Part shown: in pieces, positions 1 through 11,281 of the stretch
How the letters are laid out: every line of letters begins with the position of its first letter
How positions within the stretch are numbered: position 1 is the first letter of the stretch
Assembly: GCA_035236585.1 (NCBI GenBank)
Contig: CP141139.1
Coordinates: 23,390,990 to 23,454,989, forward strand
Direction of reading: 5' to 3'
DNA length: 64,000 nucleotides
Source: Warburgia ugandensis
Lineage: Eukaryota; Streptophyta; Magnoliopsida; Canellales; Canellaceae
Position numbers and translations under genes: made by a program
Notes under the pieces: generated by a model
Seen by the model: only the letters and a program-made list of their open reading frames with translations
Told to the model about the DNA's origin: nothing
The model's database searches: none

Positions 1-193
1 TATCTTTTTAATTCAAATTTTTGTATTTTTCACTAATTCAATAGATCTAAGCTTTTAGGTCATTATATTCAATTCCTATAAATTTTTTAATTTGTGGAAA
101 ATTAAATTTTATTTAAACTCCATTCTTTTTTAGTTGTGTCCTCATGGGATCGGCTTGTACTTGCACAAAGTATGCTACAATAGCCTGTGCACT
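1..193 (+). repeat. 3' end fragment of a Ty3/gypsy-type LTR
   Basis: Positions 141-190 closely match the LTR ends near 17,680-17,735 and 24,283-24,340 (tcctcatgggatcgg, then gtacttgca, ctacaatagcc, gtgcac). The AT-rich stretch before it also resembles the sequence before those LTR ends. The fragment is cut by the window edge on the left. It runs plus while the adjoining leader (194-625) runs minus, so the two pieces come from different insertions or an inversion. Confidence 0.55.
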
Positions 194-625
194 GACAGAA
201 AACACAAACACCAACCAATATGCAAATTACACTAAATGTAATTATAAAATAAAAGAGAGTGAGAAAAACTCACAATGAGGTTTCTAATGAAGATCAAGTG
301 TGGGCCTTGTATTATTATAACACATTTGAAATGAAATAAAGAATGGCAAATTACAATGGGACCTCACAACAAGGTCACTCAAAAACCTAATCTAGGAAAC
401 CAAGGAAATCCTAATTAAGTTGATGAAGATTTGGCCGACAAGATCGCCCACCTCTCCTCTTGCCAAATTTCCACTGTACAAAACATAGAAATATGTCAAG
501 TTGTGAAGAATTAGAAAAATATACAAGAATGACATGAAAGCCCTAATTTAATGTAACCTAAAGCTACAACTAGAGATAAACAAATCTATTGTGATTCCTG
601 AACAATGATGCCAAAAATTTGGTGT
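194..625 (-). mobile_element. Gypsy-type leader (untranslated internal) fragment with PBS remnant
   Basis: Read on the minus strand, this stretch parallels the leader of the gypsy element at 18,000-18,200: a gtgaggtcccattgtaattt block, then ggcccacacttgatcttcat, then agaaacctcattgtgag. At about 596-622 the minus strand reads tttttggcatcattgttcag. This is a decayed form of the tggcgccgttgcc-type primer-binding site common in plant gypsy elements, so the LTR of this element should lie immediately to the right. No coding sequence remains. Confidence 0.5.
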
Positions 626-1939
626 AGCTTTAAAATTACTCACAAGCACACAAATCAAAGTAGTAATTGTACATGAGAGAGGTCAATCCTAAGAGGAATC
701 CCATGGAATTTTCATTTGATTGGATCTTATTTAAGTTGCTTATCTTAGCTAAAGAAAGAGGGTTTTTGTTTAAGTTAGGAATTTAGAAAACATGGAATTG
801 GAAACATGCATCAAGTTAGAAACTACTACTAAAGTAAATTCTCTAAAAAAAAAAAGATATTCAATGAAATTAGAAACTTTTCCTAAGTAACATGCATTCT
901 ACAAAAGAAACAATGCAAAACAAGAATTAATGAATCTTAAACTAAGTAAACTTGCTAAAAATGAAACTTTCTTAAACTAACACTTTCCTAAACCTAAAAC
1001 TCTCTAAAACTAAATTAGAAACTTTCTGAGCTAACCTAAGATGCAAAACAAGTAGCTACTTCAATCAAAACTTAAACTAAGTAAAGAATCAACCAATAAT
1101 TTATACATGAACTTTAATCACCATGCACATGACCGTGAAAGTGCGTGCATGGTTCATGGAGTGAAAGATGGCCAGAAATTTTGAAATAAAAGGTAACTAC
1201 CATATAAACAAATCAAAGTACTCACTATACTAACTAAAAAGGTAAATGAGATCCTAAGATTTCCAGCAAATAAAGTGTATGGACTGCTGGATATTACATA
1301 TGTAACATGAGATGAAAAATTCCAGCAACATGGTGTATAAGAAACTCAAATCAAGTAAAGCATGGAAAGCAACTTAGCAAGCACTTTTCATGGAATATAA
1401 CACTAAGGAATTGAAGTAATTTACTAATGGAACTAAACAGTAACAATGCTCTTGAAATAAGTTCATTCATTGACTTGAAATTACATCAAAAAGTGGTGTG
1501 AACATAGCGAGCAAAGCTAAAAATTGTACACTTTTCTTAAGCAAGATCTCAACTTCAAATCAAATATCAAACATATTCTAATGACTCCAATCTAAACTCA
1601 GGTATCATGCATGTGAATTTAAGAGATAAAATCAAAGAGAAAGATGTAGGAAAGAAGCAAAGAACAAGCAAATAGACAAGGGAAAAACAAGGTGATCAAA
1701 GCAAGGAACATGAGAACACTAAAAGGGAAACAAAAGAGATTCAAGCTACTGTTTCTCTTTGATGTCACTATCAAAGAAAAATTAAATTAAATCATGAAGA
1801 ACTAACAAGAAAAATGAGAGAAGTGGAAGTAAGAGTGAAAGAAGAACAAAGAGGAACTATGTATAGGAAACTTGAACAACAAAGAAAGCAATACACAAGC
1901 AATGAAAGTAGGGAATTAAAGCAATGTCCAACCTAAAAT
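626..1939 (-). repeat. Probable gypsy LTR, left part (split by the TRIM-LARD insertion)
   Basis: AT-rich sequence with no gene, lying where the LTR should be next to the PBS remnant at about 600-620. It is interrupted at 1939/1940 by the composite insertion and resumes at 11,282. The LTR assignment rests on position, not on a second copy in the window, so the outer boundary is uncertain. Confidence 0.35.
1935..1939. repeat. Left target-site duplication of the TRIM-LARD composite (aaaat)
   Basis: The five bases aaaat directly before the TRIM LTR recur at 11,282-11,286 directly after the LARD LTR. Neither inner flank carries a copy. Confidence 0.6.
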
Positions 1940-2187
1940 TGTAACAGCCCGAGGGCCCACACCCTGCAACGATATTGTCCGTGCCAGAGTGCCCATACAC
2001 CCTGCACGGTTTTGTTCTTCCCCAGTTGCCCAGGGAAAAGGCCTCGTTCCAAGGAAAGTCCTCATCACTCTTATCAAGAGCCCAGTAACTTTCCCCCTAG
2101 CGATGTGGGACTAACTCTCAGTCTTTCACCTTGCCTAGAAGCCTGTCAGCCCTCTTGGCCCGCCCTCATCCGCCAAGGCTTTACAAC
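1940..2187 (-). repeat. TRIM 3' LTR
   Basis: 248 bp copy identical to 2292-2539. Its plus-strand start tgtaacagccc is the LTR 3' terminus in element orientation. Two bases (ac, 2186-2187) separate the terminal ttaca from the purine tract. Confidence 0.8.
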
Positions 2188-2291
2188 CTCTCCCCCTTAG
2201 GGGACACGCGTCCCTGCGTGTCTTACCACACACGAGCGCCCACGTGCGGCTAGCCACCCACACCGGGTCGGGGTCTGGCTTTGATACCACT
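2188..2291 (-). other. TRIM interior: polypurine tract and primer-binding site
   Basis: The minus strand carries the PBS at 2289-2277 (tggtatcaaagcc) and the polypurine tract at 2200-2188 (ctaagggggagag). Nothing in between is coding. Confidence 0.75.
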
Positions 2292-2539
2292 TGTAACAGC
2301 CCGAGGGCCCACACCCTGCAACGATATTGTCCGTGCCAGAGTGCCCATACACCCTGCACGGTTTTGTTCTTCCCCAGTTGCCCAGGGAAAAGGCCTCGTT
2401 CCAAGGAAAGTCCTCATCACTCTTATCAAGAGCCCAGTAACTTTCCCCCTAGCGATGTGGGACTAACTCTCAGTCTTTCACCTTGCCTAGAAGCCTGTCA
2501 GCCCTCTTGGCCCGCCCTCATCCGCCAAGGCTTTACAAC
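2292..2539 (-). repeat. TRIM 5' LTR
   Basis: 248 bp copy identical to 1940-2187. The last two plus-strand bases (ac, 2538-2539) are the pair that normally lies outside the TG terminus. They are kept here at the joint with the LARD. Confidence 0.8.
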
Positions 2540-2896
2540 TGTGACGACCCGGGGTTTTTCAACTCAATATATTTAAATCTTTTCGAAAGGTGGGGCCCCA
2601 ATTTTTTTTCAAAAACCTAAAACAGTGAAAAATAATTTAAATCGAATTTCATTTTCAGAAAAATCCCGAGGTCAGCCATTGACACAAAACAAGATTTTAT
2701 TTTCCAAGTAAACATGTTTAAAATAGATTTGCTATTCCAGGATCATCCAGTCATCAGCCACATTCCCATAACGGTATAATCAAGTCCAATAACATATATA
2801 CATACACAGACCATGTGAAATTAGAACATACCTCTAAATGAGACTTCTCGATCACTATTCTTCTAACTCCTCATGTGTCCTGTCTTTCTTTAATAT

Positions 2897-2927
2897 CTGA
2901 GGCATTGCAACAAAAGCAATGCCTCAG
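2897..2927. other. LTR hairpin (12-bp stem, 7-nt loop)
   Basis: ctgaggcattgc at 2897-2908 pairs perfectly with gcaatgcctcag at 2916-2927. The same position relative to the LTR end holds a different but still paired stem in related LTRs (27,272; 53,623; 60,047). Confidence 0.75.
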
Positions 2928-4635
2928 CAAGCAAGGCTTGGTAGGTACATAGACATTTAATGTATATCAATGGAACAAAATCGAATAATTGTATTGATAC
3001 AGTGAGTAAAGTAATTTTTACAGAATATAATTATTTTAAGCAATGCTAATAAAATCTCAAAACATCATATACGATAAAACATGCATCTCATGGATTTAAA
3101 ACATGATATAATCTCATGTAAATGAGCATACAATAACAACAAGGCACCCTAAGGTATATGGGTCCCACGAGTGTCCCATACACTCGTATCACAGATCATG
3201 AGTACTCATATCAAACCTCTGAGTGTCGTCACACCCATGCATACCATCACATCTTCATGCTCATCATGCAAGCATACCAAATAAGAGTATGGATCGTCAT
3301 GCCGCAGTGGCAACCCTCCATGGGTCTCAACCACTGCCGCTCCCCGTCGACACCATAACGGGAGACTTAGCGTCTGTCCCCATGGAAAGGCCCAGACCGG
3401 TAGTGTGGACTATCCATGTTACCAAACCCCTACCGAATGCCATCTACGGGCAGGTGTCTATCATATCAAAATCATATCACATCACAAATCTCGGAGGGTG
3501 GGTGGCCGGCCCTCTCCCTCCTAGCATGACGCCCACCGAGTGAGAGCACCCGTCATAAAACTCAAAATAGGAAAATCATGTATGTCAAAACCAAGAGCAC
3601 TCGTGGCTCGCAATCCCCAAGGCACGCTCCTCATCCTTCACTTAGCCTCTAAAAAGACCAGCCACCAAGCCTCTACTTTTCTTTCTCATAAAAACTCATC
3701 AATTTCAATGATGCAATAAGGAAAGATAATTTTCTAATTGTGTATAAGTAGATAATCTCATGAAACCATCGATCATAGTCCATTCAATATATGATTGAAA
3801 TCAAACAACAATCATAGCACAAAACTCTAAATCTCATAAAATCATTGATTAATAATCAGTATAATTTAAATCACCATCAATCATAATGCCATGATAATAC
3901 AAGGTTTTAAAATCAAAACGAAACATTAAATGTCGTCACCTACCTCAATTGTCGTTACTTAGCTCGTGTCCCTCCTTCAGCCGAGTCCGAGAATACCTTG
4001 GTAAAGTCCTGAATGATGTTCAAACATAAGAGCTAGACGTTATTTCTAGGTTCACATGGTAAGGTTAGATCTGTATGATTTGTTAGTTTCTAGGGGTTAC
4101 TCTCTGATATTTTTAGGTTGATCTTTATCTAAGAATGTCCTGCATTTTATTGTATAATTGGGTCTGTGTCAAAATTACGGACGCAACGGTCCTTTTGGCT
4201 TGTCAAGCGGAGTTATATAGGCTCCGAAATTGGATTTTTCAAGGTCGCGCCTTAATGGGCGACCCAATTGTAGTGCCTAGGGTCCTGCGCGCCACGGTTC
4301 TAGAGTGCGCGCTCTACGGTTTCTAGTATACGCGTGCACCCTGGTTGCACTGCAACCAGGTTGGGTCATGTACGCACGTCCGAATGGTGTGCTAAGGTGT
4401 GCACTCTGGACAGCATTGCGTGGACGCATCTTAGGCGTAGCTACGGCGTGCTTTGGCTCCTAGGACATCCCATGAGTCATGATCGAGCCAAGAAAACTAT
4501 TCGCACGCGACACGTGCGCAAGGACAGCCCCCAGGGGGCTTGGTACAGATGTGTGTGTCAAGCTAGGCGCCCCTTGGACCGCGCCATGCACACGAGGACG
4601 TCCGCACCCCTGGGACGCTCGTGCGCCCCTGGGAG

Positions 4636-4638
<3 letters not shown>

Positions 4639-4678
<40 letters not shown>
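4639..4678. repeat. (CT)20 microsatellite in LARD LTR
   Basis: Uninterrupted CT dinucleotides. The homologous run in the other LTR is (CT)27 at 10,275-10,328. The two were the same length at insertion, so this is direct evidence of later slippage. Confidence 0.9.
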
Positions 4679-4680
<2 letters not shown>

Positions 4681-5235
4681 ACGGGTTTTCACCCGTCTGG
4701 TTTTCCTCCCCAAGGACTGGTGATTTCCGGTCGGAAGAGCACCCAGATCCGGCGTGGATCTGGGCTGGGAAGGAAAGGGGAACGAAGGTCTAGTTTGGGC
4801 AGCCTGGAACGGCGCCCTGGTCGACGGGTTTTGGAAAGGAACCCGTCTTCTCCGGGTGGAAAAACCGGTTGGGCTAGGACCAGATCCGGCATGGATCTTG
4901 GCCTGGGGAAAGCAAAACGAAAAGGGAAAGAGAAGTGGCTTACCTGTAGCCTGGGGACGCCCATTGTCGGTGATGGAACCCCATTTCCGTCTGAAACCCA
5001 GTGTCGCCGGATTTCTGTGTTTGTCCGAACCACCCACGAAGGGGAAAAAACCCCAATGTCAGACCGGAACAAGAGGGGAGAGGGGAATGGGGAGACGGGG
5101 ATGGCCGGCCTGACTTAGCCTGGCCGTCGCCAGAGATTGCAGAGAGATGGGTTTCTGGTTTTTTGCCGGAAACCCCAGTCTCAAACGACTGGAAAAGACG
5201 CCGGAAAACGGGGTTTTTGGAGAGGGAAGATGGGG

Positions 5236-5244
5236 TTTTTATAG
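5236..5244 (-). promoter_or_regulatory. LTR TATA box (element promoter)
   Basis: Minus strand ctataaaaa followed by cccc. It is matched at 10,884-10,892 in the other LTR and by tttataaaaacccc at 57,978 in the solo LTR. It sits about 290 bases upstream of a splice-donor consensus in element orientation. Confidence 0.5.
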
Positions 5245-5633
5245 CCCTGCCATGGCGGTGCTTGCCAATGGCGGTGCCGCCATTGTCGGTGGCAGAAATC
5301 TCTGGAAACTAGGGTTTCCGGAGAAATCGTGAGGAAGAAGAAGACGGGGTGCCGTTATCAAAACGGCCCCCTGCGTTTTCTGTCTTTTTCGTTTTTAATT
5401 TAAATTACAGAAATACCCCTATCTTTAAACGGCCGTAACTTCTTCATACGGACTCCGTTTTGGGTGATTTTGGTCTCGTTGGATTCCTTTTTCCGAGACG
5501 CATCTAATGGTACCATTTTCAGGACCAAGTTTCTGGGTTTAGTTAAGGCGACTAGTGAAATGACCAAAATGCCCTTATCTTCAAAATTGAACTTTTCATG
5601 GGCTTTTAATATTACAAAAATTGGGTTATTACA

Positions 5634-8175
5634 TTATTACCCCCTTAAAAGAATTTTGTCCTCGAAATTCCATAACTTATTATCTTCCAGGTATTTGTCT
5701 CTTAGATGGTTTCTTGGTGAATGCCTTCCCCCTTAGGAATCAAGTCTAGGGTCATCCTCAATTTCTCATTTTTATTGTTCCTCCTATAAGGCCTCACCTA
5801 TAAGGGCCGTTTTCGCTGCGTACTCTGATGCTTACTCTCATACGTGCCAGTTTAACAATACCGGTCTCTAGCTGTAATGCATTTATCTCAAAATCCTCAG
5901 ATGCTTATACTTTTCTCATTGTGTATAGGATAATCTCCTTGTAGGATCATGCTTCTTTATTCATGTATAAATTACTTTTTTCAAGATCATATTATCTTAC
6001 TTCTCCTATTTCATTTCGAATATCATAGGATAATCTCTTTTTCTTTTCTTTTTTTTCTTTTTTTTTTTTCCTCGTCTTCCGTCTAATGATCTCTTCATCA
6101 TCCACATCTCCTTCTAAAACATCATATTGATCCTTGATCACACCCGAGTTCTTTGAAAAACAAAATGGACTAGTCGTTGTCCTATCTTGTTTCCTTTTTC
6201 AATAGAACTTTAGTTAAGCAGATAGCTGCAAAGTAGGATATCATCAACTTTCCCTTTTATGGATTACATCCACTGGTGTTTCTCAGAAGCTAATGGACCC
6301 GATAAGATTCTACTTGCAACAATTGATATAGACATCAAACTACTTTCATCTCTAGCTGGTCACCCTTCTTCTTCGAAAATTTCTTGCACATAATGTCCGT
6401 AATTTTGATACTCTACTCAAAGTCTTAAATCCCATATGCTTTATCTCTATTACACTAAAATCATCACCAACTCAACTATTATTATTCCTTCGAATTTGAT
6501 TGGTTTATCTTCCCAGATGATTCAAGATGAAAGATTTGTATGGATCTATTCTTTCCTCAATAAAGTCATGACCTTTTTCTATTCACCCATTACTTATAGT
6601 TGTATCTCTATCTCGTTCTCTCTCTTCTTCTTCTTTTTTTTTTTTTTTTTTTTTTTTTTAATTGGTCAAAATCAATGTCTCCATTTGAGTGATTGCATAT
6701 ACTCGATCTTCTTGTCAGACAGGAGAAACTTAATACTTCCAGGAAATGTTGAAGTTTTCTAATATCATCGAAATCCTTAATTGCCTATAGCCTCAAGAAA
6801 ATTCATACAATGTCTTAATAATGTCATTGATCTTTTGGTCATGCTATACTTCTACTCAAATTATCATTATTAGATAACACTTTACTCTTCATAATACTCC
6901 AATTAAGTTATCCAAAATTGCTCTAAGTCCTTCAGGATCCATACCATTGTGATCTAGTACGAGTTACAGTTATCTCCTAGTATCATCTTGTATTCTTATC
7001 CCTATTAGACTATCATCAAAATCTTCTAATGACTCTCTTGTGTTCAAATTCTTTGTCACTCTTCTCAAAGTCTGCCTTTTACATCCCCTATGATACACAT
7101 GTTATATCCCTCATATTACAGGTCAGATAGCCATCTGGGTTCTTCCATTTTCTCACCTTTGATGAGATCAATCTATTACAGGTCAGAACTATCTACTAAT
7201 AAGTTTACTAACATCTTCATTCATCATTCTCATCATAATCTAATCCATATATGAGTTTCCCTGTTTGCACCTTAATCCTTAAGTCGTCTTAGACTAGATT
7301 TTTGGACAAGGGTTGCACTATCCTCTATCTAATTATTTGTTAAACCAAGTTGTGTTTCACTTATTTATTGATGGTGTGCCTCTTTGTGATTTGATATTAT
7401 TCGTGTTCTAGTCATCTCTACTACTTCTATTTATACTATAATTTATTCCTCAACTAAATCCACTTCACGTTTAGATGAATATAATACTTCCTTAAAATTC
7501 TCAAGTTCTCATTTGTTGTAACCATCACTGATCTTGCTCAATTGCAGTTATACTAGCCTTTATACTTTTCAAAATTTATAAGCATAGTCCAAGTTATAAC
7601 TTGATTTCTTAAAAGTAATTTATATACACATATCTTCTATCATATAGTAAAGTTTTCACCCAGAGAACTGATTCACAATCTTTATTCTGAATCTTTACTC
7701 ACCATTAACCATTGTACCCTCTAAAGCGTCATACCTACTGTTCTCACATTAGATGTTATATTCACAGTACGGTTTCTCCATTAGCAATCATCTATTAACA
7801 TGAATATTCTCAGCTAGAGACACTAACTCACGCATGCCATGTAGCGATTTCTTACCCTTAGGAGCTTCATTATTCTCATAAGAATTTACTTTTCCTCTAG
7901 TTGATCGTTTTTCTTTTTCCATGACTATTCATGTCTCCCACTTGAATCATTGTCTATTAATGATATGATTCAACTCTATATATGATTTTCACTCTATCCT
8001 TCCACTTACTAGTTCAACTCCTAGCATCATTAAATGGTGTTTATTCTAGTTTCGTAATTTACTAATTGATTTACTCATTTAGCTCTTACTAGTTCTAATT
8101 CTCACCTTGGACTGTCATCTTTCACATGGACTTTTGGGATTGGCTGTGAGTGGATGAACCTGCTCTGATACCAAC
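5634..8175 (-). other. LARD interior, non-coding
   Basis: 2.54 kb of pyrimidine-rich (plus strand) AT-rich DNA with poly-T runs near 6,050 and 6,640. No reading frame on either strand resembles gag, protease, RT or integrase. Only the polypurine tract at the left edge and the PBS at the right edge are recognisable. Confidence 0.75.
8162..8173 (-). promoter_or_regulatory. LARD primer-binding site
   Basis: The minus strand reads tggtatcagagc, complementary to the 3' end of initiator-Met tRNA. It begins two bases after the LTR terminus. Confidence 0.75.
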
Positions 8176-10271
8176 TGTGACGACCCGGGGTTTTTCAACT
8201 CAATATATTTAAATCTTTTCGAAAGGTGGGGCCCCAATTTTTTTTCAAAAACCTAAAACAGTGAAAAATAATTTAAATCGAATTTCATTTTCAGAAAAAT
8301 CCCGAGGTCAGCCATTGACACAAAACAAGATTTTATTTTCCAAGTAAACATGTTTAAAATAGATTTGCTATTCCAGGATCATCCAGTCATCAGCCACATT
8401 CCCATAACGGTATAATCAAGTCCAATAACATATATACATACACAAATTCATGTGAAATTAGAACATACCTCTAAATGAGACTTCTCGATCACTATTCTTC
8501 TAACTCCTCATGTGTCCTGTCTTTCTTTAATATCTGAGGCATTGCAACAAAAGCAATGCCTCAGCAAGCAAGGCTTGGTAGGTACATAGACATTTAATGT
8601 ATATCAATGGAACAAAATCGAATAATTATATTGATACAAAGGAGTAAAGTAATTTTTACAGAATATAATTATTTTAAGCAATGCTAATAAAATCTCAAAA
8701 CATCATATACGATAAAACATGCATCTCATGGATTTAAAACATGATATAATCTCATGTAAATGAGCATACAATAACAACAAGGCACCCTAAGGTATATGGG
8801 TCCCACGAGTGTCCCATACACTCGTATCACGCATCATGAGTACTCATATCAAACCTCTGAGTGTCGTCACACCTAGGCATACCATCACATCTTCATGCTC
8901 ATCATGCAAGCATACCAAATAAGAATATAGGTCGTCATGCCGCAGTGGCAACCCTCCATGGGTCTCAACCATCGTCGCTCTCCGTCGACACCATAACGGG
9001 AGACTTAGCGTCTGTCCCCATGGAAAGGCCCAGACCGGTAGTGTGGACTATCCATGTTACCAAACCCCTACCGAATGCCATCTACGGGCAGGTGTCTATC
9101 ATATCAAAATCATATCACATCACAAATCTCGGAGGGTGGGTGGCGGCCCTCTCCCTCCTAGCATGACGCCCACCGGTGAGAGCACCCGTCATAAAACTCA
9201 AAATAGGAAAATCATGTATGTCAAAACCAAGAGCACTCGTGGCTCGCAATCCCCAAGGCACGCTCCTCATCCTGGAGTTAGCCTCTAAAAAGACCAGCCA
9301 CCAAGCCTCTACTTTTCTTTCTCATAAAAACTCATCAATTTCAATGATGCAATAAGGAAAGATAATTTTCTAATTGTGTATAAGTAGATAATCTCATGAA
9401 ACCATCGATCATAGTCCATTCAATATATGATTGAAATCAAACAGTAATCATAGCACAAAACTCTAAATCTCATAAAATCATTGATTAATAATCAGTATAA
9501 TTTAAATCACCATCAATCATAATGCCATGATAATACAAGGTTTTAAAATCAAAACGAAACATTAAATGTCGTCACCTACCTCAATTGTCGTTACTTAGCT
9601 CGTGTCCCTCCTTCAGTCGAGTCCGAGAATACCTTGGTAAAGTCCTGAATGATGTTCAAACATAAGAGCTAGACGTTATTTCTAGGTTCACATGGTAAGG
9701 TTAGATCTGTATGATTTGTTAGTTTCTAGGGGTTACTCTCTCGGACTTTTAGGTTGATCTTTATCTAAGAATGTCCTGCATTTTATTGTATAATTGGGTC
9801 TGTGTCAAAATTACGGACGCAACGGTCCTTTTGGCTTGTCAAGCGGAGTTATATAGGCTCCGAAATTGGATTTTTCAAGGTCGCGCCTTAATGGGCGACC
9901 CAATTGTAGTGCCTAGGGTCCTGCGCGCCACGGTTCTAGAGTGCGCGCTCTACGGTTTCTAGTATACGCGTGCACCCTGGTTGCACTGCAACCAGGTTGG
10001 GTCATGTACGCACGTCCGAATGGTGTGCTAAGGTGTGCACTCTGGACAGCATTGCGTGGACGCATCTTAGGCGTAGCTACGGCGTGCTTTGGCTCCTAGG
10101 ACATCCCATGAGTCATGATCGAGCCAAGAAAACTATTCGCACGCGACACGTGCGCAAGGACAGCCCCCAGGGGGCTTGGTACAGATGTGTGTGTCAAGCT
10201 AGGCGCCCCTTGGACCGCGCCATGCACACGAGGACGTCCGCACCCCTGGGACGCTCGTGCGCCCCTGGGAG

Positions 10272-10330
<59 letters not shown>

Positions 10331-11281
10331 ACGGGTTTTCACCCGTCTGGTTTTCCTCCCCAAGGACCGGTGATTTCCGGTCGGAAGAGCACCCAGATCC
10401 GGCGTGGATCTGGGCTGGGAAGGAAAGGGGAACGAAGGTCTAGTTTGGGCAGCCTGGAACGGCGCCTTGGTCGACGGGTTTTGGAAAGGAACCCGTCTTC
10501 TCCGGGTGGAAAAACCGGTTGGGCTAGGACCAGATCCGGCATGGATCTTGGCCTGGGGAAAGCAAAACGAAAAGGGAAAGAGAAGTGGCTTACCTGTAGC
10601 ACAGGGACGCCCATTGCCGGTGATGGAACCCCATTTCCATCCGAAACCCGGTGTCGCCGGATTTCTCGTGTTTGTCCGAACCACCCACGAAGGGGAAAAA
10701 CCCCAATGTCGACCTAACAAGAGGGGAGAGGGGAATGGGGAGACGGGGATGGCCGGCCTGACTTAGCCTGGCCGTCGCCGGAGATTGCAGAGAGATGGGT
10801 TTCTGGTTTTTTGCCGGAAACCCCAGTCTCAAACGACTGGAAAAGACGCCGGAAAACGGGGTTTTTGGAGAGGGAAGATGGGGTTTTTATAGCCCTGCCA
10901 TGGCGGTGCTTGCCAATGGCGGTGCCGCCATTGTCGGTGGCAGAAATCTCTGGAAACTAGGGTTTCCGGAGAAATCGTGAGGAAGAAGAAGACGGGGTGC
11001 CGTTATCAAAACGGCCCCCTGCGTTTTCTGTCTTTTTCGTTTTTAATTTAAATTACAGAAATACCCCTATCTTTAAACGGCCGTAACTTCTTCATACGGA
11101 CTCCGTTTTGGGTGATTTTGGTCTCGTTGGATTCCTTTTTCCGAGACGCATCTAATGGTACCATTTTCAGGACCAAGTTTCTGGGTTTAGTTAAGGCGAC
11201 TAGTGAAATGACCAAAATGCCCTTATCTTCAAAATTGAACTTTTCATGGGCTTTTAATATTACAAAAATTGGGTTATTACA
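8176..11281 (-). repeat. LARD 5' LTR
   Basis: 3,106 bp copy of 2540-5633 with a hairpin at 8534-8564, (CT)27 at 10,275-10,328, a splice donor at about 10,592 and a TATA box at 10,884. The terminal tgtaataaccc (minus strand) ends exactly at 11,281, followed by the aaaat duplication. Confidence 0.85.

Larger units (their letters stand above)
1940..2539 (-). mobile_element. TRIM retrotransposon (terminal-repeat retrotransposon in miniature)
   Basis: Two LTRs of 248 bp, identical as far as I can read (1940-2187 and 2292-2539), flank a 104 bp interior with no coding capacity. On the minus strand the 5' LTR (2539 to 2292) ends in ctgttaca. It is followed after two bases by tggtatcaaagcc (2289-2277), a good match to the initiator-Met tRNA primer site. 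A purine tract ctaagggggagag (2200-2188) precedes the 3' LTR. These are the expected parts of a TRIM, which depends on proteins supplied in trans. Identical LTRs suggest a fairly recent insertion. The right-hand LTR abuts the LARD LTR at 2540 with no target duplication between them. Confidence 0.85.
2540..5633 (-). repeat. LARD 3' LTR
   Basis: Near-identical to 8176-11281. It holds, in plus-strand order: a perfect 12-bp hairpin (2897-2927), a GC-rich island (about 4,190-5,340), a (CT)20 run (4639-4678), an antisense splice-donor consensus (about 4942) and an antisense TATA box (5236-5244). The apparent long proteins around 4,330-5,330 with Leu-Ser runs are products of the CT repeat in GC-rich DNA, not genes. 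Confidence 0.85.
2540..11281 (-). mobile_element. LARD-type non-autonomous LTR retrotransposon
   Basis: Two LTRs of about 3.1 kb (2540-5633 and 8176-11281) flank a 2.54 kb interior without any open gag or pol. In element (minus) orientation the LTR starts tgtaataaccc and ends gggtcgtcaca. The PBS tggtatcagagc (8173-8162) lies two bases inside the 5' LTR and fits initiator-Met tRNA. A polypurine tract (ttttaaggggg, about 5650-5640) precedes the 3' LTR. Very long LTRs with a non-coding interior define large retrotransposon derivatives (LARDs). The LTRs differ at scattered bases and in CT-repeat length, so this is a moderately old insertion. Proteins must come from an autonomous partner elsewhere; a gypsy partner is likely but not shown here. 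Confidence 0.8.

Noticed and set aside
2012-2576. Overlapping short frames in the TRIM
   Set aside because: They lie in the TRIM LTRs and are duplicated only because the LTRs are duplicated.
4334-5118. Long reading frames with Leu-Ser runs (also 9,970-10,717 and antisense Arg-Glu versions)
   Set aside because: They are created by the CT microsatellite within the GC-rich LTR. Overlapping frames on both strands are open for the same reason, and no domain is present.
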